DNA from: an uncultured Clostridia bacterium
GTDB taxonomy: Bacteria; Bacillota; Clostridia; TANB77; CAG-508
Length of the DNA: 64,000 nt
Direction of reading: 5' to 3'
NCBI GenBank assembly: GCA_934178555.1
Contig: CAKPQL010000005.1
Location: 8,336 to 72,335 of the forward strand
Below are positions 18,411 to 27,129 of this stretch, piece by piece. The translations under genes were made by a program, and so were the position numbers. Position 1 is the first letter of the stretch. Each line of letters starts with the position of its first letter. Below the pieces are notes generated by a model that saw only the letters and a list, made by a program, of their open reading frames with translations, did no database searches and was not told the DNA's origin.

Positions 18411-19178
18411 ATGGACATAAATAGTTGTATAGCATATTTTATTATATACTCATTTTTGGGATGGGTATTAGAATCTGTATTTAAAACAATAACATCAAAA
18501 AGAGCTGTAAATAGTGGATTTTTATATGGACCACTTTGTCCAATATATGGTTTTGGGGCATTGATAATGCTTATATTTTTAAAGAGTTTTAAAGATAATA
18601 TTATACTATTGTTCATATTTGGATTTTTAGTACTTTCAATATGGGAATATATAGTTGGATTTTTATTAGAAAAAACTTTTAAAACTAAATATTGGGATTA
18701 TTCAAATAATAAATTTAATATAAAGGGTAGAGTATGTTTATTAAATTCATGCTTTTGGGGAATTTTAGGAGTTGTATTTACAAAATTAATACATCCACCA
18801 GTTCAAAGTTTAATAGAAATTGTTCCGAAAGAACTTTTATTATACATAGACATAATATTATTTATGATAATGATAATAGATTATATATTTAGTATAATAA
18901 AAGTATATAACATAAATGTAAACATAAACTTACTTAATGAAATAAGTAAAACTATAAAACTAGAACTAGAAAAAATTAAAGAATATGCAGGAAATAAGGC
19001 GAAAGAAAATGAAAAGTTACAACGTGTTATAGAAGAATTAAAGCAAAGACAAGATAGCTTAAAGAATAAAATAGAAAGGCAAACAATACGATTAAGAAAA
19101 GCTTTTCCAACTATGAAATCAGAGAAAATATCAGAATTTTTAAACCAAAGAAAAGAATCTATTAGAAAAAATAAATAG
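18411..19178 (+). CDS. CmpB-type putative ABC transporter permease (PF06541-like)
   Basis: 255 residues. Several membrane segments fill the first 165 residues, with the characteristic SFLGWVLESVFKTI, GFLYGPLCPIYGFGA and WDYSNNKFNIKGRVCL motifs of the PF06541 family. The last 85 residues are a charged coiled coil. The family is labelled a type IV ABC permease but lacks experimental proof, and no ATPase gene is nearby. RBS AAGGAG. Confidence 0.75.
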   Translation: MDINSCIAYFIIYSFLGWVLESVFKTITSKRAVNSGFLYGPLCPIYGFGALIMLIFLKSFKDNIILLFIFGFLVLSIWEYIVGFLLEKTFKTKYWDYSNNKFNIKGRVCLLNSCFWGILGVVFTKLIHPPVQSLIEIVPKELLLYIDIILFMIMIIDYIFSIIKVYNINVNINLLNEISKTIKLELEKIKEYAGNKAKENEKLQRVIEELKQRQDSLKNKIERQTIRLRKAFPTMKSEKISEFLNQRKESIRKNK

Positions 19179-19193
19179 AAATGGGGAATACAT

Positions 19194-20129
19194 ATGGTAC
19201 AGGATATATTTATAATAGATGAAGATGAAAAATTTTTAGAAAATGTGAAGGAAAGATTTAAAGAAGAAAGCCAATACAAATTTTTAAACGTAAAAACTAA
19301 AGAACTAGATATTGCATTAAAAAATATACCTGCTTTAATAATTATAAATGAAGATACAATAAATGAAGACATACTATTGATTTGTAAGAAGATAAGAGAG
19401 AATGAAGATAACAGCATAACTCCTATAATAGTTATATCATCAGATAAAAATAAAGAGCATAGACTAGAAATATTAAAAAACGAAGTAGAATATTATATAG
19501 TAATGCCTATAGATGACGATTATTTATATTATACAATAAAAAATATTGTGAGATTAATGTATGCAAATAGAAGAGTAAGTCCATTAACTGGATTGCCTGG
19601 AAATGTTCAAATACAAGCAGAAATGAAAAAAAGATTATTAAATAAAGAAAAATTTGGAGTTATATATTTCGATTTAGATAATTTTAAAGCCTACAATGAT
19701 ATATATGGATTCCTACAAGGGGATGAAATAATAAAATTTACAGCAAGAACTATATTAAAAAACACTCATACAGAAGAAAATGGAGATTGTTTTGTAGGGC
19801 ATATAGGTGGAGATGATTTCGTAGCGATAGTTGGACAGGATTCAGATTATGAAGGTATCTGCCAAGGTGTTATAGCAGAGTTTGATGAAGGAGTACAAAA
19901 ATATTTTTCTGAAGTTGATCTAGAAAGAGGATACTTTGAGGTAGCAAATAGAAAAGGAGTATTAGAACAATTTCCACTAACATCAATATCAATAGGAGTA
20001 GTTATAGCTGATCAACAAAGATTTTACAATACGTTAGAAATAGCAGAAGTAGGAGCTCAAGTAAAACATACTTCAAAAATAATAATGGGTAGTAGCTATG
20101 TAATAGACAAACGTAAATTAAGAGGATAG
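19194..20129 (+). CDS. GGDEF-domain protein with degenerate receiver
   Basis: 311 residues. The N-terminal 125 residues have a response-regulator fold start (DIFIIDEDEKFLE), but the expected phospho-Asp position reads IIINEDTINED, so it probably is not phosphorylated normally. The C-terminal domain is a diguanylate cyclase: FDLDNFKAYND and HIGGDDFVA (GGDDF instead of GGDEF, a substitution compatible with activity in some cyclases). The family makes cyclic di-GMP. RBS GGGGAAT; 15 bases after the CmpB-like gene, so probably the same transcript. Confidence 0.85.
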   Translation: MVQDIFIIDEDEKFLENVKERFKEESQYKFLNVKTKELDIALKNIPALIIINEDTINEDILLICKKIRENEDNSITPIIVISSDKNKEHRLEILKNEVEYYIVMPIDDDYLYYTIKNIVRLMYANRRVSPLTGLPGNVQIQAEMKKRLLNKEKFGVIYFDLDNFKAYNDIYGFLQGDEIIKFTARTILKNTHTEENGDCFVGHIGGDDFVAIVGQDSDYEGICQGVIAEFDEGVQKYFSEVDLERGYFEVANRKGVLEQFPLTSISIGVVIADQQRFYNTLEIAEVGAQVKHTSKIIMGSSYVIDKRKLRG

Positions 20130-20154
20130 TATAGAACCTAATAAAAAATATAAT

Positions 20155-20183
20155 TTGACAAATTGTTACTAAAGAATTATAAT
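20155..20183 (+). promoter_or_regulatory. Consensus promoter of the Cys-rich peptide gene
   Basis: TTGACA (20155-20160), 17-base spacer, TATAAT (20178-20183): a perfect sigma-A match. Confidence 0.85.
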
Positions 20184-20216
20184 AAAAATATAAACAAAAA
20201 AACGGAGGTGTTGTAT

Positions 20217-20321
20217 ATGTCAGCTTGCACAAAATGTGATTATTGTGATGAAAGTGGAAGATGTACAAATAGAAGTTTTAAAGGTACATGGTGTGAAGGA
20301 AAATGTGAATATTATCACTAA
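20217..20321 (+). CDS. 34-residue cysteine-rich peptide
   Basis: Short open frame with six Cys spaced as C-x2-C-x2-C-x5-C-x9-C-x3-C. GGAGGTG lies nine bases before the ATG. A consensus promoter and a strong terminator bracket it, so it is a dedicated transcription unit. The Cys spacing suggests metal binding or a small knuckle; it is not the SCIFF ranthipeptide precursor, and no radical SAM enzyme is adjacent. Function unknown. Confidence 0.7.
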   Translation: MSACTKCDYCDESGRCTNRSFKGTWCEGKCEYYH

Positions 20322-20329
20322 TATCTAAA

Positions 20330-20360
20330 AGATTATTCCGGTAGGGAATAATCTTTTTTT
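20330..20360 (+). terminator. Rho-independent terminator after Cys-rich peptide
   Basis: AGATTATTCC / GGAATAATCT stem followed by seven T. Confidence 0.9.
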
Positions 20361-20372
20361 GTTATATACATC

Positions 20373-20401
20373 TTGACAGTTAACAATAATCAATATAAAA
20401 T
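20373..20401 (+). promoter_or_regulatory. sigma-A type promoter of rny
   Basis: TTGACA (20373-20378), 17-base spacer, TAAAAT (20396-20401). About 90 bases of leader precede the start. Confidence 0.75.
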
Positions 20402-20491
20402 AGTATAGTAAGTTAAATTATAAACTATAAAACAAATTAGTTATATATATTTATCTGAACATTGAAAATTAAATAGAAAGAGGTGCATATT

Positions 20492-22036
20492 ATGGATAAT
20501 ACATTAGCAATTGTACTTACCTTTCTAATCTCATTAGCAGTTGGTATACCAGTTGGTATTATGATAAGAAAAAAGACTGCTGAATCTAAAATACAAAGTG
20601 CTGAAAGCGAAGCTAAAAGATTATTAGAGAATGCAAGCAAAGAGGCTGAAAATAAGAAAAAAGAAGAAATTTTTAAAGCAAAAGAAGAAATATTGCAAGC
20701 AAGAAATGAATTAGATCAAGAGATTAAAGAAAGAAGAAGTGAAGTACAGTTACAAGAAAAAAGAATTATTCAAAAAGAAGAATTATTAGAAAAAAGATCA
20801 GAGATTTTTGAAAAAAGAGAAAATGAGCTAGAAGAAAAATTTAAAGAAATGGACAACAAAAAGATAGAGACTGAAGAAGTATTAAATAGGCAAATGGAAG
20901 AATTGCAAAGAATTTCTGGTTTATCACAAGAAGAAGCAAAAAAACAGTTGCTAGAAACTTTAGATAAGCAAATAACAACTGAGAAAGCTGCACTTATAAG
21001 AGAAGTAGAAAACAAAGCTAAAGAAGAAGCTACAAAAAATGCAAAAGAAATACTTACATATGCAGTACAAAAATGTGCAGCAGATCATACATCAGAGACT
21101 ACAGTGTCTGTTGTTTCTTTACCTAATGATGATATGAAAGGTAGAATTATAGGTAGAGAAGGACGAAATATAAAAGCCTTGGAGACTCTTACAGGAATAG
21201 ATTTAATAATTGATGATACTCCAGAAGCAGTTATATTATCTGGATTTGATCCATTAAGAAGAGAAGTTGCAAAGATTGCACTAGAAAAACTTATTGATGA
21301 CGGTAGAATACATCCTGCAAAAATAGAAGAGATGGTAGAAAAAGCAAAAGAAGAAGTAGAAGCTACAATAAAAGCAGAAGGAGAAAGAGCTGTTTTAGAA
21401 ACAGGAGTACATGGATTGCCACCGGATGTAGTTAAGTTAATAGGTAAATTAAAATATAGAACAAGTTATGGGCAAAATGTATTAAATCATTCCATAGAAG
21501 TTTCAAATTTAGCACGTATAATGGCAGAAGAATTAGGATTAGACCCTAAAATTGCAAGACGTGCAGGTTTATTGCATGATATAGGAAAAGCATTAGACCA
21601 TGACATGGAGGGAACACACGTAGAAATAGGTGTAGACATATTAAGAAAATATAAAGAAAACGAAATAATAATAAATGCAGTTCAAGCTCATCATGGTGAT
21701 GTGGAACCAAAATCATTAGAAGCTGTACTTGTACAAGCTGCTGATGCAATATCTGCATCAAGACCAGGTGCTAGAAGAGAAACATTAGAAACATATATTA
21801 AAAGATTAGAACAATTAGAAAAAATTGCAGATTCATTTGAAGGAGTAGACAAATCTTTTGCAATACAAGCAGGAAGAGAAGTAAGACTTATAGTAAAACC
21901 AGAAAAAGTTTCTGACGATGAGATGGTTATATTGGCAAGAGATGTTGCAAAAAGAGTAGAAAATGAAATGGAATATCCAGGTCAAATAAAAGTTAATGTA
22001 ATTAGAGAAACGCGTGCAATAGAATATGCAAAATAA
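20492..22036 (+). CDS. rny: Ribonuclease Y
   Basis: 514 residues from the ATG at 20492; GTG at 20483 overlaps the AGAGGTG ribosome site. One N-terminal membrane anchor, a long charged coiled coil (about 25-200), KH domain ([15 protein letters not shown]), then HD domain ([13 protein letters not shown] and [14 protein letters not shown]) supplying the metal-dependent endonuclease. It initiates mRNA decay at the membrane. RicT at 6.2 kb is a known partner family. Confidence 0.96.
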   Translation: MDNTLAIVLTFLISLAVGIPVGIMIRKKTAESKIQSAESEAKRLLENASKEAENKKKEEIFKAKEEILQARNELDQEIKERRSEVQLQEKRIIQKEELLEKRSEIFEKRENELEEKFKEMDNKKIETEEVLNRQMEELQRISGLSQEEAKKQLLETLDKQITTEKAALIREVENKAKEEATKNAKEILTYAVQKCAADHTSETTVSVVSLPNDDMKGRIIGREGRNIKALETLTGIDLIIDDTPEAVILSGFDPLRREVAKIALEKLIDDGRIHPAKIEEMVEKAKEEVEATIKAEGERAVLETGVHGLPPDVVKLIGKLKYRTSYGQNVLNHSIEVSNLARIMAEELGLDPKIARRAGLLHDIGKALDHDMEGTHVEIGVDILRKYKENEIIINAVQAHHGDVEPKSLEAVLVQAADAISASRPGARRETLETYIKRLEQLEKIADSFEGVDKSFAIQAGREVRLIVKPEKVSDDEMVILARDVAKRVENEMEYPGQIKVNVIRETRAIEYAK

Positions 22037-22044
22037 TAGCAAAA

Positions 22045-22073
22045 AAATCCAACCACTAGGTTGGATTTTTTTT
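22045..22073. terminator. Bidirectional terminator between rny and yabG
   Basis: AAATCCAACC / GGTTGGATTT stem with T-run on the plus strand and A-run on the other side. It also contains the yabG stop codon. Confidence 0.88.
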
Positions 22074-22862
22074 ACCTCTAACTATAGTACCGCTTATTCC
22101 ATTAGTACCACTACTTAAGAAAGAAGCGATATCATTAATAGATATATATTTTCGTACATCAGTTGTAGCTATTTTTTGAGCAACAATAAGTGGATCAATA
22201 AAATCTATTAAAATTCTTCCAGGTGAAGATGCAAAATCTGCACCTGCATTCATTATTGCTTCAAAATAACTTTGACAAGCACCTGCAAAAATAACTAATT
22301 TCTCATTTGAATTTGCCCATTTTCTAGCTTCTCTTACAGTATTAATAAAATATTTAGAATTACGATAATTATATATATTATTTTTATCAGAACCATTCTT
22401 TAACATTGCATCGTGTCCTGTTATTACTAGTATATCTGGTTTATAACGTTCAAGTAATTCTTTTATAAAATTTGCTTGTTTATTTTCTGGTATATTTTTT
22501 ACAATGGCTTTTAATCCTGCTTGTTTATAATATTTAGCAGATTTTTCGCTATATCTTCTATCACCATCTAAATGTAATATGATAGCATCACTTTGAATAA
22601 AAGACCTATTAAATTTATTTAAATAATTATCTTGTGGTGGCTTATTTATTAAAACTAAGTCAGATAAAGGGGAATCTGCTACAATTCTAACCGTTAATCC
22701 TTTTAAAATAGCGATGTTATCGTTATTTTTAGTTTTAATAATTCTGTCTATTATAAATAATATATCTTTTTTATAAGATTTTCTTGCAACAATACTTCCA
22801 TGTTTTAAGTTTTTTTCTGAAATTTTTGATTTTTTGAAATATGAAATAAAATTTCTTTTCAA
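22056..22862 (-). CDS. yabG: Sporulation-specific cysteine protease YabG
   Basis: 268 residues. It matches the YabG (peptidase U57) family across its length: GSIVARKSYKKDILF near the start, VITGHDAMLKNG, and FAGACQSYFEAIMNAGADFASSPGR, which includes the conserved Cys. The protease trims coat and cortex-associated proteins during late sporulation, acting in the mother cell. It is convergent with rny. AGGTGATATAG upstream supplies the RBS. Strong evidence that the organism is, or descends from, a spore-former. Confidence 0.93.
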   Translation of the reverse strand: MKRNFISYFKKSKISEKNLKHGSIVARKSYKKDILFIIDRIIKTKNNDNIAILKGLTVRIVADSPLSDLVLINKPPQDNYLNKFNRSFIQSDAIILHLDGDRRYSEKSAKYYKQAGLKAIVKNIPENKQANFIKELLERYKPDILVITGHDAMLKNGSDKNNIYNYRNSKYFINTVREARKWANSNEKLVIFAGACQSYFEAIMNAGADFASSPGRILIDFIDPLIVAQKIATTDVRKYISINDIASFLSSGTNGISGTIVRGKKNPT

Positions 22863-22942
22863 CTATATCACCTCAAAAGATATAATAGGACTTATATATA
22901 TTATGATGAAATTTGTCGAAGTGTGAAAGAAAAAATTTCCTG

Positions 22943-22971
22943 TTGATTTTCTATGTGTAATGAAATATAAT
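22943..22971 (+). promoter_or_regulatory. sigma-A type promoter of the HD-GYP gene
   Basis: TTGATT (22943-22948), 17-base spacer, TATAAT (22966-22971). Confidence 0.65.
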
Positions 22972-23032
22972 AAATGCAAATAAGTAAAAATTATATATTA
23001 CATTACTAAAGGTAGAGAATAAGGAGATACAA

Positions 23033-23968
23033 ATGAAAGAACAATTTGATTTCTATAGTAAAACCGTTTTAAAATCGTACAACTTAGATGATAAAATGAG
23101 ATATCAATTAAATATGCTAGATAACTTAGATGTATTTACAAGGAAACATTGTGAAAATGTTGCTAATTTAACATGCAGAATATGTGAATATATGCATTTG
23201 AATAAAGAATTCACAATATATTGTACAATATGTGCCTATTTACATGATATTGGAAAATTATTTATACCACCAAGTATTTTACAAAAACAGGGCCCTCTTA
23301 CAGATGAGGAATATGAAGTCATGAAGACGCATACAGTGATTGGATATGATATGTGTATGAAGGATTTAAAACTAAGACCTTATGCAGTAGGTGCAAGAAG
23401 TCATCATGAGGCATTAAATGGTACAGGCTATCCAGATGGTTTAACGAAAAAGAATATTCCGTTGGAGGCACAAATAATTAGGGTAGCAGATGAATACGAT
23501 GCAATTGTAAGTAAAAGGCAATATAAATCACATATAGATATATCTGATACATTGAAGATAATAATAAATGATTCTAAACCAAATGAAAAATTAGGTGCTC
23601 TTGCAAAATTAACATCAGATTCAAAATTGGGAAAGGTAAATCCTAAAATAGTAAAAATATTACTAAAAGTAGTAATTGATGATGTGGAATATGAAATTTC
23701 ATGTTTGTATGAATATATAGAATATTTAAAATCACAAATTGAAAGATTAGAACAAATTGATAAATATTACAATAAAATGATAACTCAAAAAAGAAAATCT
23801 AAACAAGAATATTTTGCAGAAGGAATAAAAATTTTATTAGAAAAAAATGAAACAATAGAAAATTATAAAGATGTGTTATATGAATATATGGATGCATTAA
23901 AGGCAAGACAGGAAAAAATAGAAAAGCTATACGATGAAATAAAAAAAATAAAAAAACTAAAAGTATAA
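23033..23968 (+). CDS. HD-GYP domain phosphodiesterase
   Basis: 311 residues. The HD-GYP domain spans about residues 20-190: first His in RKHCENV, HD at 71-72 (AYLHDIGK), HHE at 124-126 and GTGYPDG, then RVADEYDA. The remaining C-terminal 110 residues form a coiled coil. The family hydrolyses cyclic di-GMP, though some members target cyclic di-AMP or other dinucleotides. It lies just upstream of cdaA, which makes cyclic di-AMP, and the GGDEF protein is 3 kb away. RBS AAGGAG. Confidence 0.88.
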   Translation: MKEQFDFYSKTVLKSYNLDDKMRYQLNMLDNLDVFTRKHCENVANLTCRICEYMHLNKEFTIYCTICAYLHDIGKLFIPPSILQKQGPLTDEEYEVMKTHTVIGYDMCMKDLKLRPYAVGARSHHEALNGTGYPDGLTKKNIPLEAQIIRVADEYDAIVSKRQYKSHIDISDTLKIIINDSKPNEKLGALAKLTSDSKLGKVNPKIVKILLKVVIDDVEYEISCLYEYIEYLKSQIERLEQIDKYYNKMITQKRKSKQEYFAEGIKILLEKNETIENYKDVLYEYMDALKARQEKIEKLYDEIKKIKKLKV

Positions 23969-24051
23969 TTATTTAGTTGAAATTATTAAAGGTATATGAT
24001 ATAACAAATACAAAATAGATATATATTTACTAGAGATAGGAGAGAATAAAA

Positions 24052-24183
24052 ATGGAAAAGAAAAAAATAGACAAAAGAAAATTAGCAACAAGAATAATGG
24101 CAGGATTCTTAGCTTTATTAATGGTAGTAGGAACAGTAGGAACATTAGTATTTTATCTTATTAATTATGTATTTAAGAAATAA
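24052..24183 (+). CDS. 43-residue single-span membrane protein
   Basis: A basic N-terminus (MEKKKIDKRKLATR) is followed by one hydrophobic helix (about residues 16-39). RBS TAGGAGAG. It sits between the HD-GYP gene and cdaA, 17 bases before the latter, suggesting cotranslation or a partner role. No named family recognised. Confidence 0.7.
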   Translation: MEKKKIDKRKLATRIMAGFLALLMVVGTVGTLVFYLINYVFKK

Positions 24184-24200
24184 TAAAAAAAGAGGTACAT

Positions 24201-25097
24201 ATGATAAATAATTTTTTTATTAAATTAAATGAAATATATCAAAATAGAATTGTAGGATATTGGGATATATTATATCAAAATCCTGTTAAATTAGTAATGC
24301 TAATATTGGATATTAGCATTGTCTTGTATTTGGCATATAAATTATTAAAGGTAGTTAAGAATACAAGAGCATGGCAATTATTAAAAGGTATAATATTATT
24401 GATTTTGGCAACATGGATTAGTTCATTATTAGGTTTAAATATACTAAATTATATACTTACATCATTTATGACTTATGGAGTGATAATTTTAATTGTAATA
24501 TTTCAACCAGAGTTACGTAGAGCATTAGAACAATTAGGAACAAGTAAAATAACTAAATTCTTTGGGATTGACAAAGATTTGGCGACTAAAACAAAGGAAA
24601 ATATATATAAAATAGTAATTGCAGCATTAGAGCTTTCAAAAAATAAAATAGGAGCATTAATAGTAATAGAAAGAGATATAAAAATAAAAGATATAATAAA
24701 TACAGGAATAATGATGAAAGCAGAAATATCACCACAATTATTAGTAAATATATTTGAACCTAAAACGCCACTACATGATGGTGCAGTTGTAATCAGTGAA
24801 AATCAGATAATGGCAGCAGCATGTATGTTGCCACTTGCAAGTGATGCAGATATTGCAAGAGAGCTTGGAACAAGGCATAGAGCTGGAATTGGAATATCAA
24901 AGGAATCTGATGCAATAGCAGTTATAGTATCAGAAGAAACAGGAAAAATATCAATAGCAAAAGATGGGACATTAATAGCTGATGTACAAGAAGATGCATT
25001 AAAGAAAATATTAATAAAAAATATAATTACAGATAGATTTGTAACAGAAAAAAGAGAAAACAAAATAAAGTTTTTAAATATAAAAAAGAAGAAATAA
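24201..25097 (+). CDS. cdaA: Diadenylate cyclase CdaA
   Basis: 298 residues. Three N-terminal membrane helices (about 31-50, 58-78, 84-102) precede the DAC domain with DGA at 193-195 and RHR at 225-227, the substrate-binding residues. It makes cyclic di-AMP, which controls potassium and osmolyte transport and wall homeostasis. The usual neighbour cdaR is absent: a terminator follows immediately. Confidence 0.95.
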   Translation: MINNFFIKLNEIYQNRIVGYWDILYQNPVKLVMLILDISIVLYLAYKLLKVVKNTRAWQLLKGIILLILATWISSLLGLNILNYILTSFMTYGVIILIVIFQPELRRALEQLGTSKITKFFGIDKDLATKTKENIYKIVIAALELSKNKIGALIVIERDIKIKDIINTGIMMKAEISPQLLVNIFEPKTPLHDGAVVISENQIMAAACMLPLASDADIARELGTRHRAGIGISKESDAIAVIVSEETGKISIAKDGTLIADVQEDALKKILIKNIITDRFVTEKRENKIKFLNIKKKK

Positions 25098-25104
25098 ATA
25101 TCTG

Positions 25105-25130
25105 AAGGCACGTTTTTGACGTGTCTTTTA
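25105..25130 (+). terminator. Rho-independent terminator after cdaA
   Basis: AAGGCACGT / ACGTGTCTT stem with one G-T pair and TTTTG loop, then TTTTA. Confidence 0.8.
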
Positions 25131-25191
25131 CTTTACATATTGTATTAATAGTTTATTACATAAAAGAGGTGCTTATATTAAGAAATATTGA

Positions 25192-25220
25192 TTTACAAAT
25201 TAACATAAATGTGATATAAT
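25192..25220 (+). promoter_or_regulatory. sigma-A type promoter of the bactofilin-like orphan
   Basis: TTTACA (25192-25197), 17-base spacer, TATAAT (25215-25220). Confidence 0.7.
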
Positions 25221-25275
25221 AATATAGTTCCCAAGCTAGGAAGCTTAATAAAATATTATTAGGAGGTGTTCCATA

Positions 25276-25590
25276 ATGATGGAGCAGAAAGTAGTAAACC
25301 AGCGGCCAATAGTTGTGTTTAACCACGACATAACGGAGAAAGACTTAAGAATCATACCGGATAATTTCGACGGTGATATTATTGTTCACGGCTTTATCGA
25401 AAGCACAGAAAAAATATCAATTGCCGGAAATCTTTGGGTTTACGGAGGTATTATCTGCTGCGAAGTTGAGGTTGAAAAGGATTTAGTATGTGAAGGAACT
25501 ATCACCTGCCATATCCTCGATGTGAAAGGAAATTTCCTTTGCAAGGGTATTTTCGAATCCTGTGACGTCGAAGTAGCAGAAATTAACTGA
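25276..25590 (+). CDS. Small GC-richer protein, bactofilin-like beta-helix repeat
   Basis: 104 residues. From about residue 34 short strands recur at near-regular spacing (GDIIVHGFIES, ISIAGNLWVYGGI, VEKDLVCEGTI, VKGNFLCKGIF), as in polymer-forming bactofilins or other beta helices. Several Cys lie in the strands. G+C is far above the neighbours, and codon 10 is CGG (followed by C), read as Arg. It has its own promoter, AGGAGGTG ribosome site and terminator. The bactofilin link is by pattern only. Confidence 0.65.
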   Translation: MMEQKVVNQRPIVVFNHDITEKDLRIIPDNFDGDIIVHGFIESTEKISIAGNLWVYGGIICCEVEVEKDLVCEGTITCHILDVKGNFLCKGIFESCDVEVAEIN

Positions 25591-25613
25591 CGGTAACTAA
25601 ACTCCTAAGCGAA

Positions 25614-25645
25614 AGGGGGGCAGCATAATGCTGCTCCTTTTTTTA
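25614..25645 (+). terminator. Rho-independent terminator of the bactofilin-like orphan
   Basis: GGGGGCAGCA / TGCTGCTCC stem with TAA loop, then seven T. Confidence 0.88.
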
Positions 25646-25740
25646 TAAAAATTAAACTATTATGCACTGTATATGAATCGTTGCAACGTGCTTTAAAATA
25701 TGCTATAATGAACAAAATTTTATAATAAGAGGTAATTTTA

Positions 25741-26476
25741 ATGAGAAATATAAAATTAATAATAGAATATGATGGAAAAGGGTTTAATGGATGGCAAAAA
25801 CAGCCAGATAAACCCAATATTCAAGGAGAAATAGAAAATGCTATAGAGAGAATAACTGGAGAAAAAGTGGAATTGTATGCTTCTGGAAGAACAGATGCAG
25901 GAGTTCACGCATTAGGACAAACTGCAAATTTTAAAACAAATAGCAATATACCAATTCAAAAACTTTGCTTAGCAATAAATTCACAGGTAAAAAATAGCAT
26001 AGTAGTAAAAGATGCAATAGAGGTAGATGAAGGATTTCATTGTAGATATAATTGTAAGGGAAAGAAATATAGATATATAATAAATAATTCGGTTAATGGA
26101 AGTGCAATTTATAGAGGGCTAGAATATCATATGCCAATAAAATTAGATGTAGAAAAAATGAGAGAGGCTTCAAAATACTTTATTGGAAGACACGATTTTA
26201 AAGCTTTTAAGTCAAGTGGAACTAGTAGTAAAAGTAGTGTTAGAGAAATATACACAGCAGATATAATAGAAGATGGAGAAAGAATAAAAATAGAGCTTAC
26301 AGGAAGCGGATTTTTATATAATATGGTAAGAATTATTTCTGGAACTTTAGTAGATGTTGGATTACGGAAAAATAAAAGTAGAAGATATAAAAAATATAAT
26401 TGAGCAAAAAGATAGAACAAAAGCAGGAAAAACATTGCCGGCACATGGATTATATTTAGTGGAAGTATATTATTAA
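25741..26476 (+). CDS. truA: tRNA pseudouridine synthase A with +1 frame break
   Basis: Pseudouridylates positions 38-40 of tRNA. The first frame (25741-26403) carries the catalytic Asp in [27 protein letters not shown] and [13 protein letters not shown], then loses homology after VDVGL. Codon 209 is CGG followed by A. Skipping the C gives GKIKVEDI, then [17 protein letters not shown] to a stop at 26476, the expected C-terminus of the family. Corrected length 244 residues, which is normal. The Gly from GGA lies at a family-conserved position. Confidence 0.88.
26365..26368 (+). other. CGGA +1 frameshift site in truA
   Basis: In-frame CGG (after TTA) followed by A; TruA homology resumes from GGA at 26366. 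Confidence 0.88.
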
Positions 26477-26540
26477 ATCACAAATTAATAAAATATTCAT
26501 ATAATGTAATAAGATACATGAAAAGCTAGGAGGAAAGAAT

Positions 26541-26939
26541 ATGAATATTTTATTGATTTTTTTTGCGCTACCACTTGCAACTATAATAATAGCAGCTGCA
26601 TTAGAAAAAATATTTAAATGCCCATTTATAGTAGCATCAATAATATTTGCAATATTTTTGATTGTTACATTTGCTGCTTTTGATGTAAACTTTTTAATTG
26701 CGACTATTGTATATACAATTTTAGCATTTATAACTGCTTTAATTGTTAGATTTATAAAGAGAATTCTTTGTTGTAATAGAGACAGTGATAACGATAACGA
26801 TGATTTTTGTAATCGTTTATTAGACTTGTTAGAAAGAATTAGTGAAAATAATAATAATGATGAAAATAGTAGTAATAATTGTAATAATAATAGTAGTAAT
26901 AACAGTAGTTGTGGATGTCGTTGCAGAAGAAGATATTAA
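26541..26939 (+). CDS. YbeF-like (DUF2651) small membrane protein with Asn/Cys-rich tail
   Basis: 132 residues. Three membrane segments fill residues 1-75 with a DUF2651-like pattern (FKCPFIVASIIFAIFLIVTF). The C-terminal third is polar low complexity: Asp/Asn runs, repeated Asn-Asn-Ser, then CGCRCRRRY. RBS AGGAGGAAAG. Function unknown. The codon-level AAT/AGT repeats suggest slippage-driven growth of the tail. Confidence 0.65.
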   Translation: MNILLIFFALPLATIIIAAALEKIFKCPFIVASIIFAIFLIVTFAAFDVNFLIATIVYTILAFITALIVRFIKRILCCNRDSDNDNDDFCNRLLDLLERISENNNNDENSSNNCNNNSSNNSSCGCRCRRRY

Positions 26940-27129
26940 GTAAAGCTTTTTGATGAATTTCATTAACATTTTAAGACAATATAATATATTATTTTTTGAG
27001 GTTAAGCTATAACAATAGCGAATTCTGTAAGAGGTTTACCTATGTTTATAGTATTAACCAATTAAAGGAATATATTATATTGTCAATATATTAGAAAAAT
27101 ATATGGATTTTAGAAGTAAACTATATAAA

